A stretch of DNA of 64,000 nt from Panax quinquefolius (Eukaryota; Streptophyta; Magnoliopsida; Apiales; Araliaceae), in the NCBI GenBank assembly GCA_020205615.1, contig CM035167.1:28223130-28287129 (forward strand). Direction: 5' to 3'. The notes beneath the pieces were generated by a model. It ran no database searches. It was given only the letters and a program-made list of their open reading frames with translations, and was not told where the DNA came from. This document shows positions 1 to 12,333 of this stretch, piece after piece (the stretch's first letter is position 1; each line of letters starts with the position of its first letter). Made by a program: the position numbers and the translations under genes.

Positions 1-98
1 GGGCATTGTCTGTGCGCTAGTTTTACTAGACTCAGTAACTCCATTTGTTGGACTGTAAGGTGATGATGACACCGATGGATTGATGGTTTATCATAAGT
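1..98. other. Upstream edge of the PMD pseudogene, no clear gene
   Basis: No convincing coding sequence. The frame used by the downstream plant mobile domain fragment is interrupted here by several stops, including a TGA at 81-83. The domain normally begins before the residues visible at 99, so its N-terminal part is either decayed here or lies to the left of the window. Confidence 0.4.
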
Positions 99-936
99 AT
101 GGAGTTCGGAGGGGCACCAGTGCCTTGCATGGCGGATATTACCCCTACTACCGTCAGATCCTTGTTAGGAGTTCTGGCTGAGGCGCTCAAGGGAAAGACT
201 GTCCGTACGGGTCCTTTGAGCATGGATGCTATGAGTGGGCTATTGAGTGAGCCCATGCTAACTGATGTTAGAGTCAGGGATCGCATTATTCGATGATTGT
301 TCCTGATGATCATTAGGGGCTGCTTCATATCAAATAACTCTTCTACGGCGTTGTTCGCTTTAATCAACACCACGCGATATGTGGACTGTATAGGAGAGTA
401 TGATTGGGGTTCCTACACCTTTGCCTATTTCCTCAGGGGCATGCGTATACGTTCACATGGCTTTACCGAGGCTTGGTTAGGATTCTACCCATTTCTAATG
501 GTGAGTATTTCTCTTGTAATTTCTCATGTATAGGTTAAGAGCGTTTACTGACAGCAGATGTTTGCCTTTGTGTTGGCAGTTTTGGGCTTATGAGAGGCTT
601 CTATGTTTGCGTCACATGAGTGTGTTTGGTTTAGATACCTATCCACGAGGACGACGATGGCATTATTCCATACTGATGGAGGTCTCTGTAGCTGAGGATT
701 TTACTCATTGCCGCCTACAGCTGGAGTTCTTGACAGCTAATGTCATCACATGGATTCCCTATTCTGGGGAGCACTTGGCCATTGGATTTGAGGATAAGTA
801 CCCGACTGGCGTCGAGCATATGATATCCACCCATAGGTTTCCTATCTTCAGTGATGGAGGATGGGAGCTCTATTTAGGAGAGCCTGCTATTAGGAGCACC
901 ATAGGAGAGATCCGTATGCCGATCTTGCCTCCTACC
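99..936 (+). pseudogene. Plant mobile domain (MAIN-like) pseudogene, N-terminal part
   Basis: Fragment of a plant mobile domain (PMD) protein, a family found in MAIN-like host genes and carried by plant transposons; molecular activity is poorly known. The reading starts with the ITPTTVRSLLGV segment that matches the family's T-x-T-L-x-D-V-x-x-LLG region, continues past an in-frame TGA at 294-296 into the GEYDWGSYTFAYFLRG segment (family pattern Y-x-W-G-x-A), and after a retained intron resumes with FWAYERL and WIPYSGEHL. Both exons use compatible phase. The ORF after 936 is LTR sequence: homology stops exactly where a TG-starting LTR begins. The TGA follows ATT and fits a CGA-to-TGA change. 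It is probably dead. The 16596-17006 fragment may be its displaced tail. Confidence 0.7.
501..579 (+). other. Retained GT-AG intron in the PMD pseudogene
   Basis: The upstream exon ends after codon ATG at 498-500, followed by GTGAGT; the intron ends in TTGGCAG at 573-579 after a T-rich stretch. It is 79 bp long and phase 0, so removing it joins the upstream frame directly to FWAYERL. A spliced structure means this copy arose by DNA-level events rather than as a processed retrocopy. Confidence 0.72.
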
Positions 937-3900
937 TGTAATGCCCCAAAATCCAGTTTATCTTCACACCTGAATTCCGTATGTCACGAGTACATCATTC
1001 ATCCAACATGCATCATTATATACTGAAATATAACAACATACACTCTCAAATCCCAGGTTCTGGAAACCTTATAACCTTTTTCATTACAAATAATAATAAA
1101 TACATTATTCATTATATCTTACAAGAGTGACTTTTATCCGCCACAAAGGATACATAATAGTTCATTAAACTAGTCTTTAGTTCAGTTTTATCTTTCTACA
1201 CTACATGTCTTCATTCGATCTTCTAGCTCATTCACCTTCTGAATGGTACTGCATCTGGATACCGTCAGCTTGATCTTTACGGGATCCTTAAGTTCTTCTA
1301 ACCTTGTTCGCTGAAAATTATTTTTTCATTTAAAGCAAGTGTGAGCATTCAATTGCCCAGCAAGTCATAACAGTCGAACAAACAACTTCAGAATTAAAAA
1401 ATTTCTTTAGAACTTCGATAACCGAACAAAGGTTATGAAGCAGCTGGAATAATAGGAATAGTCCCAATTCCTATCATCTTAAAACATCAATTATTTTCAC
1501 TTTGAAATACTTTCATCCCTCTACCTTTTTCATACACATCCTGTCTGGCTAGAATCATTAGCACAGACTTAACAATAACGGTTCATGTATAAACAGAACA
1601 TACTTGTATTGAACAGCTCAATCACAGAACAATTCATATAATAGAAACACTGAAGTGTTCAAATTGTGGCTCAAGGACTCATACATTCTACCACATTGTA
1701 CAAATATCGCACAATTGCACATAGACAGAACTTCTCAAGTACAACATCTGAGAAGTTTAAGAAACTAGCATTCATGTCATATGAATGAAGTTAGGAAACT
1801 TACCTTACGCCCAGCTATAGCTTATGTTGAACTGCTCATTTCAATTCCTATATCACACATATGGAGAAAACATAAACACCAATTAGTTATATATTGAACT
1901 CACGCATTGGTTTACTTAACTTTACTTCTTAGGGTTTGCGTTCTTGCAATATTAGTTTACGCAACTAACTTCCTTTTCCAGTTTACGGCTTTATGACATA
2001 CGGAGATGTCTTACTCATACATTCATCATCTTTAATGATTTGCATTCTTATCTGACTCACATTCGGCTTTCATCAATCTTATTACCGTTCATTACGGCTT
2101 TCTTGATAATTCAAATCTTATTAATACTTTTGTTATTCTTTAAATGAACCCCATGTTCATTACTCGTTCTTAGTTTCAAAGCCATACCAATTGTTGTATG
2201 CTAAGGCCGATCGTTCATCGCAACAACGTTGCGTTCACAGCGTCTATACGCTTCACACTTATCCCTCATTATCATGATATAACATCGAAATGTTATTCAT
2301 TATCCTCGTCACTCAACATCTAAGGAATCACAACCATAGCAATTCCTCACGTTCGTTCATCCCGACTACGATCCCCAGACATCGGTTACGTAACTAGTGA
2401 TTTATATTCTTTGTTATTCAATCTCGTTTAATCTTTACGTTCAACCTTTAATAAAGGTTTAAGTCATTTCTTTAAGTGTTATTTTAGGAGAACTATATGT
2501 TCATATTTCTTTCTTGCACATCCCCTAGTAATTGAGCATTTAAAATCTCATTTCAGGCATTGCCTTATCTTGTATTGCTGGCCAGGTGCCTTTCATTTCC
2601 TCTCTTGCGACGCCGACCTACTTCTCTCTCCTCTCTTCCCGAACAGTGGCTTGGCGGCAAGTCCTTTGTTATCTCTCATTTGTGGCGCCACTCTAGAAGA
2701 TTATGGCCAAGCTTACAACAAGGCACCACTTCTCACAGTCTATCCATGTTGCTGCATGCTTAGAGACAAACCCTAGAAATTTTTTTCTAAGTGTTAAATA
2801 AATTCTTTGAGACGCTCACTTCCTGATCTCATAACTCCTTCGTTATAACTCGGAACGAGGTCGTTCCAAAGCCATTCTCTTCCTTATCTTATGTACTTCA
2901 ATACCCCTCAAACAGAACTTCGTTCTGAATCCGTTAACGTGCCATTTGATTGGCTTGATCTTCACCCTTTGTTCATTTTATATTTTTAATGCTCTTCGTT
3001 TGTTCGTCCGTAATTCGGTCATCCGAACTCGGAACTCGTTCGTTCTTAAGTCCACAACTCATGTTTTCTATGTTCTCTTACTTTCTTATGAAACCCTACA
3101 TGTTCAGGTTCATTTACTAACTTTCTAATTCTCGTTTGACTTTTATGAAATTTCGTCATAACTTCGTTATAGCTAAGTTTTAATCCATTCTTCATGAACG
3201 TTTCTACCGTTCCTAACCAAGAAATAAGCAACTAACTTATATGCGATGGTTTTAAACTTGTCCATCAACAACAATTATCCTACAATGGTTTTAAATTTGT
3301 CCATCAACAACGCTCTTCGTGTTCTTCGCGTGTTCTTCGTGTTCTTCGTTCGTTCTTCATTTTAATCGATATTTTGGATTATGATTCCACTTTTTATTTG
3401 AATTTGATGTTATAGAACATTATTCCTTACTTATTTAACCTACTTATTCATATAATCCACTCGGATCGTTCAAATTCGCTACGAATCTTATACTTCCTTA
3501 AGAAATTTACAAACTAAACATCTAATTTATTATTTCTTCTTTTCTCATGATTTCAACCATATGAAATCATCTATAACCTTATCTACTTCTTATCTTCATT
3601 AAGTTATATTTTAACATAGAAAACTTAAAGAAAAATCTATTAGAAGCTAGGTTTTAGATTACCTCTTCTTCTTATTTTTCTCCCGCTAGACAAAGCCGGC
3701 GATTTGCAAACTTTTCTATTTCACGATCACTTTTGATCTGAGCATTCATGGTCACGCACTTCCTTATCCTCTTCATCCGAGCTCTCTCTCTCTCTCTCAA
3801 GTGTGGGATTTTCAAAATCTCAAAACAAATGAAATAAGCTTAATATTTATAGATTTTCAAAGCTAAGGGCATTTTAGTCATTTCGCCCCCACCTCCTTAC

Positions 3901-3970
3901 TATTCCCACCTCCTCCCACAACTTAGCCACCAAGTTTACTTGGCCACCACCCTTACTTGGTGGCCAAGTA
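937..3970 (-). repeat. LTR-1, truncated long terminal repeat
   Basis: Begins with TGTAATGCCCCAAAATCC, the form that ends a minus-oriented gypsy LTR in this window (compare TGTGACGCCCTCAAATCC at 13442). It shares landmarks with the A LTR, such as the segment with AAGCAAGTGTGAGC near 1337 and a U3-like end near 3840-3960, but is otherwise too diverged to be the same family. The far end is missing because another LTR starts at 3971. It holds a duplicated segment (TTTTAAA..TTGTCCATCAACAAC near 3248-3314), TTCTTCGTG repeats (3315-3357) and a CT microsatellite (3782-3799). No ORF longer than about 70 codons resembles a protein. No matching 5-bp duplication was found beyond 16595. Confidence 0.6.
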
Positions 3971-4405
3971 TGTGACACCCCCAAAATTAGGTATACATCA
4001 CCCATCTTGGGTCGTCAGATACATGGTACAAAATTCAAATACAACTTACTAATACAACTGTCGTGTACAATACGACAAAACATAACTGTGAGTTTAAATA
4101 CAATTATTGTCTACTAGAGATTATACAAACTCAAAAGGAGTCTTCATTACAATTATTAACACACTATTTCACAGAATAATGAGGACTACTAATGTTATCC
4201 TCTGGATCATCACTCCGTTCCCCGACTAGTCCCTGTTATGTTCTCATTTCCTTAAGAGAACAGTGAAAGAAAGGATGAGCTCAACTAGCCCAGTAAGAAA
4301 TATTATGACTAAGATAATGCAGAATAAATTATCGTTAGCCTTCAACAGTGTTAAACTGATAAAATATAACAACATCAGGTTTAACTGATAAAATTTGCAC
4401 CGATA

Positions 4406-4640
4406 GGATGTTCCAACAGAATAATAAAGACGGAACCAGGTCCGGTGTAAAACACACAGACATGATGTTCTAACAGAATAATAATAAATACGGAACTAGG
4501 TCCAGTGTAAAACACACAGACAGGATGTTCCAATAGAATAATAATAAAGACGGAACCAGGTCTGGTGTAAAACACACAGACAAGATGTTCCAATAGAGTA
4601 ATAGAAGAATGTCACCAAGTATAGGGTAAACTGCGTATAT
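4406..4640. repeat. Tandem minisatellite, about 57-60 bp unit
   Basis: Three full units plus a partial one, starting at 4406, 4463, 4523 and 4583. Each has GATGTTC, an A/T-rich AATAATAA block, CGGAAC and GTGTAAAACACACAGACA. The minus strand happens to stay open over the array, giving a repetitive ORF that is a by-product of the repeat. Related units occur in both other B LTRs. Confidence 0.85.
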
Positions 4641-4882
4641 AGGTTATTTCAATAGAATAATAAGCAATGGAATAACAATAGTTCTTTTCATGAATAAGAA
4701 AGAATAACACCCCTTACATTAGTAGGAGATTGAATACTGCAGTAGTGTAGTAACATAATACTCTTTTTCTTTCTCTCTTATTCTCTCTATACTTTCTCTC
4801 TCTATAGCTTGAATGAATTCGTGAAAAATAATGAAGCACTAGGCCTTTATTTATAGAAGATTTCTTGCTTAGTACTTGAAAT

Positions 4883-5037
4883 GTGAAAATGCAAGTGGCT
4901 TGACGACTGGTGATGTGAAAAGAAAAGTGGTTTGACGCCTGTAATGTGAAACACCAAGTTATTTGACCCCTGTAATGTGAAACGACAATTGGTTCGACGC
5001 CTGTAATATAAAACAGCAAGTGGTTTGACGTCTGGTA
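4883..5037. repeat. Tandem repeat, about 31 bp unit, five copies
   Basis: Units begin at 4883, 4915, 4946, 4977 and 5008. Each reads roughly GTGAAA, a variable part, AAGTGG, TTGACGCC, TGTAAT. It is specific to this B LTR copy among those in the window and directly abuts the 19-bp array. Confidence 0.85.
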
Positions 5038-5152
5038 AAGGTATTTACTATTAACGAAGGTAATTACTATTGACAAAGGTAATTATTATTGACGAAGGTA
5101 ATTACTATTGACGAAGATAATTACTATTGACGAAGGTAATTACTATTGACGA
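5038..5152. repeat. Tandem repeat, 19 bp unit, six copies
   Basis: Six near-identical units of AAGGTAATTACTATTGACG. Units differ by single substitutions, so expansion is fairly recent. It follows the 31-bp array without a gap. Confidence 0.9.
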
Positions 5153-5508
5153 AAGGACTCTTAGATGATGACATATGGGCCCCCATAAAATAACCAAACT
5201 TACCACAAACGTATCCTAATAGACTCTTTATATACATCAAGGATTGAATAAATATTACCACAAATCATTTTATTTTTAATCAACACATATTTAATCTTTC
5301 AACAATTATTAATCATTTATAACTTGTCGTCTCAATTATTGATTTAATAATATAACATATTATCTGATGATAATCTTGTGACAATAATTGAATCAATAAT
5401 ATAAGAGATATGATGCGTTAATTCTATCAGAGTAATAATTGAGTACAATTTGAGTGACTTCTCACGTAAGCATCAATAATCAATACCGTGTGCTACTATG
5501 CAATCATG

Positions 5509-7767
5509 GGTAGGAATACATGAATCACAAAGCTTATCCAGATTGAACTAGAACAAGGGTTAGAATACTTGCCTTTAGCGTCTGCTACAGTTTATAACAC
5601 GTGCACTTTAAGTCTTTATGGTCTCTATAGTAGATAATAACATCACATAGCACACATTAAGTCATGAATAAACATACATGTTTCCTAAGAATCGTACCCT
5701 TCTTCTCAATGTAAGTTTGTATTAGATTTTTTATTATTGGTTCCAGCGTTCCGTTATGTCATTTTTATGTTTACATGAAATTGACTTTCCTTAACCCTAA
5801 GGGATCATAGTTAAGGCTTAAATATGTCTTAACAATGTTACATTAAAATCCTTAGTAAGTGTTCATCAATTACCATTCATGCTCAACATAAAAACATTCT
5901 TCATTAACAAGACTATAAGGCCGGCGCTGTGGCGTCACGCATTAGGGCTAGGAGACCGGACTCGGCGCTGCAGCACGAGTCCCTTCGTTATGGGTCGCGC
6001 TACGGCGTGATTCTCTAGGGGTTGAGGGCCATTTTGGCGCTACGACGCGGGCTTATTGGCCTTGGGCTGGCACCGCGGCGCCAGCTCTATGCACCAGAAA
6101 TTTTTGAAAGATTTTTCATTATATAAGATTCCTGGACTCGTAACTTCTTCGTTATAAGTCCGAATTAGCTCGTTCAAGAGCTTACGGTTCACAAATCACA
6201 TACTCTACGTGTTCATGCTATAATTTTATCTATTCGATTTCGTTTTCTAAAAATTCACCTATTAGTCCATTTTTAACGAAAACGATAAACGTTCGTGAAC
6301 GTTCAACGCTCGTTTCTTCGTTCTAAGTCAGAATCCGGTCATTTTTGAGTCTGCAACTCTATAATGCCAAATAAGACGTGTCCCCATCAACAATTAATGT
6401 TTCCGAACTCAAACACAAAATTCGACTTCCATTCTGAGAATTTCACGAATTCGACGATTATCGTCCAATCGTGTGAATTCCGACAAACTTCATTACTAAC
6501 AATTTGTTAATCATTCCAAATTGATTCATTTCATTAACTAGACATCTCAACCACCATATTACAACAACTTATCTTTAAATTAGGTTATGGCTTATTTCTT
6601 ATAAGTTCACAACTTAATAAATTCTTCAATACAAGATTTCCTTTCTTTATGACTTTACTATTGATTTAAGTTCTTTAAGTAATATCTTTACATCTTATGA
6701 ATCATACTAAATTCTTAAAGTAATCATATGACAAGTTTATCCATGTTCTTCATAAGTCATAACTTATTTAGGTTTGACTTGCTTATTCCTTACTTATTCG
6801 GCTTGAGTCCATTGATTATCCATCTTTATAAGTTCTTAACATACATGATCTATAAGTTACACTTCTCATATCACCTTATAATGATAGAGATGAAAGATAT
6901 ATATGACAAGAGCCTTACCCTTGATGAACTAGTCCTTCTTCTTCTTGGAAAATCTAACAATGGAAGTTAAGCTTCAAAGTGCTTATTCTTTCTAACACTT
7001 AAGTTGTTTTATGTTGGATGAAACTAACAAGCAACAAATGAATTCAAAGACTTGGTATTTATAGAGCTTCCAAAGCTAGGGTAAACGGGTCATTAGAACA
7101 TCCACTTCCTTAGTAACCTCCTTACTATTCACTCCTTGCTCACTAAGTAAACTTGCCCATTACACAAAGTTCTTGCCCATCACACAAAGTTCTTGGTCAC
7201 CAATTCACCCATAGGTTGCCACATGGATTAAGCCTTACCCATTGGATCATAACTTGGGCTTTGGTCTTAAATTCATTAACTTATCTTTGGGTTTTCTTTA
7301 ATAAACTCTTGGCTTAACATTCCTACAACTTGGGCTTGCCCCTTAATGCTATTGGACTTTACACTTCATACAAGATTACACAAGTCCATTTCATTAGACC
7401 TAAATTCTTAATGTTCTTAATTTTAAGTCCGCATTTGAAATATTACGTTTTCCATACTTGAATTATTATTACATAATCCATCTCACCTCGATATTATAAC
7501 ATTACGTATTTCTCAGAAGTTCAAAAAAAATTCCCGAGCGAAATACGATGAATAGTGTTTTTCGAAAAATTTCTCGGAAAGCTTTTATTTTCGTTTTGGA
7601 AATTCAGACACTTAAATTCCTCCACGTAGTTAAAATACTACGATATTCTGACGTTTGTAGGTTATAGAACGACATATATCTTACTAACACATAATAATAA
7701 CAAATAATATTATTTTTATTCATTATTAAAAGTATTTACAAAAGGTTCAATTTTCCGGGGCGTTACA
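5509..7767 (-). repeat. Element A left (3') LTR, truncated
   Basis: Near-identical to 14275-16595 and ends in the same GGGGCGTTACA. The first ~830 bp of the right LTR are absent; the break near 5505-5513 is at a short sequence shared by the A and B LTRs. A TATA-like TATTTATAG lies near 7055, readable on the minus strand. An 80-codon plus-strand ORF at 6728 recurs at 15556, but only because both LTRs carry it. Confidence 0.85.
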
Positions 7768-7780
7768 CACTCTCCCCCTT
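7768..7780 (-). promoter_or_regulatory. Polypurine tract of element A
   Basis: On the minus strand AAGGGGGAGAGTG lies directly before the LTR start TGTAACGCCCC. This is the position and composition expected for the plus-strand DNA primer in reverse transcription. Confidence 0.8.
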
Positions 7781-7824
7781 ATAAGGATTTTGTCCCTAGA
7801 ATCTCGCTACACAAAAAAAAAAAA

Positions 7825-9369
7825 TTACACAAACAATTGAGGGTAATTCTTCTTCATCTTGTCTTCCAATTCCCACGTTGTTTCTTCGATTTCGCGGTTC
7901 TTCCATAACACCTTTACAGACGGTATAACTTTGTTTCGAAGAACTTGCTCTTTTTGATCGATGATTTGAATTGGCATCTCCTCATAGGTTAAGTCCTTCT
8001 CAATATAAATCGGCTCATACTCTATTACGTGTTTATAATCAAGCTTATAAGGACGTAACAAAGATACGTGAAACACGTTATGTATTCGTTCTAAGTCTGG
8101 AGGTAATGCTACCACGTAAGCTACCCCTCCCAACTTTTCTAATATTTTAAAAGGTCCTATAAATCTGGGACTTAACTTTCCATTCTTTCCAAAGCGTATC
8201 TTTCCTTTCCAGGGAGATACCTTTAGAAATAAATATGAACCTACCTCGAACTCCTTATTTACTTAATGCAAATCTGTAAACTTCCTTTGTCTTTCTTGAG
8301 CTGCTATCAATTGCATTCGTATTAGCTTTACTATATTCGTTGTTTGCTGCACCAACTCTGGTCCTAGCATTCGATGTTCTCCCACTTCATCCCAATACAA
8401 TGGTGTTCGACACTTCCTTCCATACAAGGCTTCGTAGGGCGGCATACCTATGCTTGCATGATAACTGTTATTATATGCAAACTCTACTAATGGTAGATGA
8501 TCATCCTAACTACCCTTGAAATCCATGACGCAAGATCTTAACATATCTTATAACATCTGAATTGTCCTCTCGCTCTGTCCATCAGTTTCTGGATGATATG
8601 TCGTACTCAACTTCAACTGCGTCCCCAACTGTTCCTGAAGACTTCTCCAAAAGTTCGACGTGAATCATGGGTCACAATCTGACACAATCGAAACTGGTAC
8701 TGCATGTCTTAAAATAATTTCCTTAGCATAAAGTTTAGCTAATTGATCTAAGTTATACTTAACCCGAATTGGAAAAAAGTGAGCCGACTTTGTCAACCGG
8801 TCCACTATTACCCAAATCGCATCGTACCCCTTCTGAGTAGTCGGAAGTCCTACCATAAAGTCCATCGTGATATGCTCTCATTTCCACTCCGGAATCTCTA
8901 ATGATTGTAACAAGCCACTTAGTTGTTGATGTTCGGCCTTAACTTTTTGACAAGTTAAGTACCTGCTCACATACTCGACTATTTCCCTCTTCATGTTCGG
9001 CCACCAAAAACTCTGTCGAAGGTCTTGATACATCTTAGTGCTACCAGGATGAATCGAGTACCTTGAACTATGAGCCTCTTGTAAAACCTACTCCTTTAAT
9101 TCCGTCTTATTTGGAAACCAAATTCTTCCTTCAAATCTTAATAATCCCTCGTTATCAAGACTGTATTTTAAATCTTTTTCCTTATTTAACCACTTCTTCA
9201 TCTGGTCACACTCATCAGTTTTGAGCTGCACCTCCTTGACTCTCTCTTCGATGGTAGACTGCATCTCTGTCGCAAACAGTCTATGTCCCGCTTCACTCGG
9301 AAATTTCACCTCTAGCTCCATCCTAGCCATCTCTGTTATTAACTCAGTTTGAGCCGTTAACATACACAA
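7825..9369 (-). pseudogene. Element A integrase with C-terminal chromodomain, nonsense-broken
   Basis: Integrase joins retroelement cDNA to chromosomal DNA; the chromodomain of this lineage is thought to steer insertion to marked chromatin. One minus frame runs from the zinc-binding N-terminus ([31 protein letters not shown]; the first Cys of the pair is Tyr), through the catalytic core ([23 protein letters not shown]: all three acidic positions visible) to GPFKILEKLGGVAY and the chromodomain (LTYEEMPIQIID, VLWKNREIEETTWELE). Stops interrupt it at 8263-8265, near 8508, near 8549, at 8665-8667, near 8871 and at 9088-9090, mostly at R, W or E positions. No frameshift is apparent. The predicted C-terminus, YPQLFV, is normal. 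Confidence 0.88.
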
Positions 9370-10908
9370 CTTTTCCCTACCCTTTCTACTTAAGGAATCG
9401 ACAACTACATTGGCTTTTCCAAGGTGATACAGGATTTCACAGTCTTAATCCTTTATCAACTCCAGCCATCTTCGATGTCTCATATTCAACTCCTTCTGTG
9501 TGAAGATATATTTTAGACTATTGTGGTCCGTGTATATCTCACATTTTTCCCCATAAAGATAATGTCGCCAAATCTTTAAGGCAAACACTACCGCGGCCAG
9601 TTCCAGATCATGAGTAGGGTAAACTTTCTAATAATCCTTTAACTGGCGTGATGCATACGCAATGACATTGCCATGTTGCATGAGCACGCAACCCAGTCCT
9701 TTATGCGAAGCATCGCTATATACTATGAAATTTCTTGTGTCATCGGGTAATGACAAAATAGGCGCTTCACTTAACCTTTTCTCCAGTTCTTGAAAACTGT
9801 CCTCGCATTTCTCGATCCACGCGTATTTCACCGTCTTTCTTGTCAAATTAGTCAACGGAGTAGCTATCTTTGAAAAATCCTGAATGAATATTTGATAGTA
9901 ACCCGCTAACCCTAAGAAACTCCGCACCTCAGTCGGCGTTTTTGGTTGTTCCCAATTCATCACAGCTTCCACCTTCGCTAGATCTACTGAAATCCCATCA
10001 TGGTCAATGACATGTCCTAAAAACTTTACTCTCTCTAACCAAAATTCACATTTAATGAACTTCGCATATAACTTCTCCTTCCTCAGCATCCCCAACACTA
10101 TTCTTAGGTGTTCATCATGATCTTCTGGCATCTTAGAATAGACTAGAATATCACCGATAAACACCACGATGAACTTATCCAAATATTATTTGAACACTCT
10201 ATTCATCATATCCATAAATGCAGCTGGCGCATTAGTTAACCCAAATGACATCACCATAAACTCGTAATGACCATAACGAGTCCTGAATGATGTCTTTGGA
10301 ACGTCTTCATTTCTAACCTTCAGTTGATGATACCCCATCCTTAAATCTATTTTAGAAAAATACTTGGCCCCTTTTAACTGATCAAAAAGATTGTCGATCC
10401 TGGGCAATGGGTACTAATTCTTTATTGTTAACTTGTTCAACTCTCGGTAGTCGATACAAAGTCTTAACGAGCCATCCTTCTTCTTGACAAACAGCACCGG
10501 TGCTCCCCACAATGAAACACTCGGTTGTATGTACTTCCTGTCCAATAGTTCTTGCAACTGCACCATCAACTCCTTCATCTCCACTGGCGCCATACGATAT
10601 GATGCCCTGGAAACTGGTGCCGCTCCTGGCACAATGTCTATTACGAATTCGGTCTCCCTATCCGGCGAAAGACCCGACAATTCACTTGGAAATACATCCA
10701 TGAATTCACTCACTATAGGTATTTGTTCCATGGTCACCCCCACTCTCTGGGTATCAACAACATGGCATAAATAACCTACACACCCCTTCCTTAATAGTTT
10801 CCTAGTTTGTGTCATGGTAAGACAACACGAACGACCCGACAATTTATTACCATAATATACTATCTGAGGTTGTCTTAACGTTCTAATATTTACGCTCTTC
10901 TTTTGCAA
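9370..10908 (-). pseudogene. Element A reverse transcriptase and RNase H, broken
   Basis: Minus-frame continuation of pol. RT blocks are visible in order: the [11 protein letters not shown] entry segment, [60 protein letters not shown], then the catalytic loop, which reads FIGDILVYS so that the first of the two catalytic Asp is Gly. It is followed by the FLGHVI and [10 protein letters not shown] thumb blocks and an RNase H with [10 protein letters not shown] and the [19 protein letters not shown] segment. Stops occur at 10414, 10186, 9628 and near 9447. The frame changes by one at about 10890-10908 relative to the protease, near an A-rich run. It is enzymatically dead. Confidence 0.9.
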
Positions 10909-11264
10909 TCTATAATTGCCCCATGGTTATCGAACCAATCCATTCCGAGAATTACGTCAAATTCTCCTAACTTTATCGGTATCAGGTCTACCGATAATCT
11001 ACAACCCCGAATGTCCACGCAACAACTTCTATGAATATCTTCAACAGGAATTATCTCTTCGTTTTCTACCTTAATATTTAAAGGTATATGCAACTTTTCG
11101 GGGAGTAATCCTAATCGTCTAGCAAAATCACATGCGATAAACGAACAAGTAGTACCCGAGTCAAAAAACACGTATGCATTTTGGTCGTTGATCAGAATAA
11201 TACCTGTGACTACGTCCCCTGAGGCCATCGCATCTTGGATGGTCATATTAAAGGTGCGGGCCAT
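10890..11264 (-). pseudogene. Element A retroviral-type aspartic protease
   Basis: Cleaves the gag-pol polyprotein in active elements. The open segment of 124 codons contains VFFDSGTTCSFI, with the D-S/T-G catalytic triplet intact, and [19 protein letters not shown], the typical C-terminal block of Ty3/gypsy proteases. It is one frame off from RT, so the polyprotein is split at about 10890. Confidence 0.85.
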
Positions 11265-12333
11265 CGGCCTACCCAGCTGCGTTGGACCTCCAATAGCTAA
11301 CTTACCGCTATTGGCGCCTCAATTCCCGTCCGTCCTCTTCTTTGGGCAGTTCTTTGCCATGTGGTCAGTTGACCCACACACAAAGCATCCGTGGTTCTTC
11401 TTCGAACTTGGACAGTTAGGCGCAATGTGCCCCTCCTGTCCATAATTATAACACACGGCCTTTCCCTTGAGTTAGACTCCTAAATGTCTTCCCACAGGTC
11501 TTGCAGGCCTCTATTCTCCTCTTTGGGTCTCCTTGTTTCACTCCGATATTCCCAAAGTTAACCACTTTTTGTTTATACCCCTCGCCACTCCCGCTGGCTC
11601 CCTCGATCTTCACTCCCCATCAACTTTCCCCTTATTATTCTTGTCTTTGTGGTACTGGCTCAACGTCTTGCTACCACCTTCGACGATTATCGCCCTCTAA
11701 TATGGTTCTAAAGGAAGTAATTTTGAGCACCGATATGCGGTTATAGAGCCAGGGTTTCAAGCCCTACTCGAACCGTCGAGCTTTCCTAATCTCGGTGTCC
11801 ACTTAATATGGAGCAAACCTTGCCAGTTCATTAAACTTGGTGGCGTATTGGGGAACTGTCATGTCCCCTTATTTCAAGTCTAGAAACTGCATCTCCATCC
11901 TTCCCTACATGCTCGTGGGAAAGTAGTTCACAAAGAATATCTCCTTGAACCTCACCCACGTTAGAACCTCTATCTCGGCTCTAGCCTGATTGGCCTCCCA
12001 CCAAAAGTTGGTCTCTCCCTTCATCATGTAGGTTGCAAAGGCAACCTTCTGGGCCTCGTCGACATTTCCTATCACAAATGCCTTCTCGATTTCCTTCACC
12101 CACGTTTGGGCTTCGATAGGGTCTGTAGTTCCTTTAAACTCCGGCGGACCCATGCTTTTAAAATCCTTAAACATAGTAGCTCGTACTACACCAGGATTTA
12201 CGGGGATGTTAGCCCCAATTCTATTAAACACTGCTGTTAAAAGATTTACAAACTCCTGTATGGGATTAATCGTACATCCCTCTGGTTGATTTGTGTTAGC
12301 ACCTTGATTACGTGGTACTCTTCTTGGCGGCAT
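11265..12333 (-). pseudogene. Element A gag with two zinc knuckles, broken
   Basis: Capsid/nucleocapsid protein. It starts MPPRR, a common gag start in plant gypsy elements, and shows the PPEFKGTTDPIEAQTWVKEIEKAF capsid entry region, FWWEANQ, YFPTSM, and past stops the QFLDLK, ARFAPY and GLKPWLYNRI blocks. At about 11330-11460 there are two CCHC knuckles, CYNYGQEGHIAPNC (second Cys is Tyr) and CFVCGSTDHMAKNC (complete). Stops in the 11740-11930 stretch look like CAA/CAG or arginine codons turned into stops; the frame is otherwise preserved there. Confidence 0.85.

Larger units (their letters stand above)
3971..5508 (-). repeat. Family B LTR fragment with internal deletion
   Basis: Starts TGTGACACCCCCAAAATTAGG and continues with the GTATACATCACCCATCTTG segment shared with the B LTRs at 32333 and 58400. 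Relative to those copies it lacks a block around 4380, where the hairpin array would be. It ends within the ACTATGCAA..CATG segment near 5505, where sequence changes abruptly to the A LTR. The insertion cut LTR-1 at 3970. Three tandem arrays lie inside it. No gene is seen. Confidence 0.75.

Noticed and set aside
2946..3231. Short ORFs within LTR-1
   Set aside because: About 60 codons, no domain, AT-rich LTR background.
6728..6970. 80-codon plus-strand ORF repeated at 15556-15798
   Set aside because: It lies in both LTRs of element A, antisense to the element, and is conserved only because the LTRs are copies. No domain.
10484..10774. Plus-strand ORFs over the A reverse transcriptase
   Set aside because: Shadow frames of the minus-strand RT.
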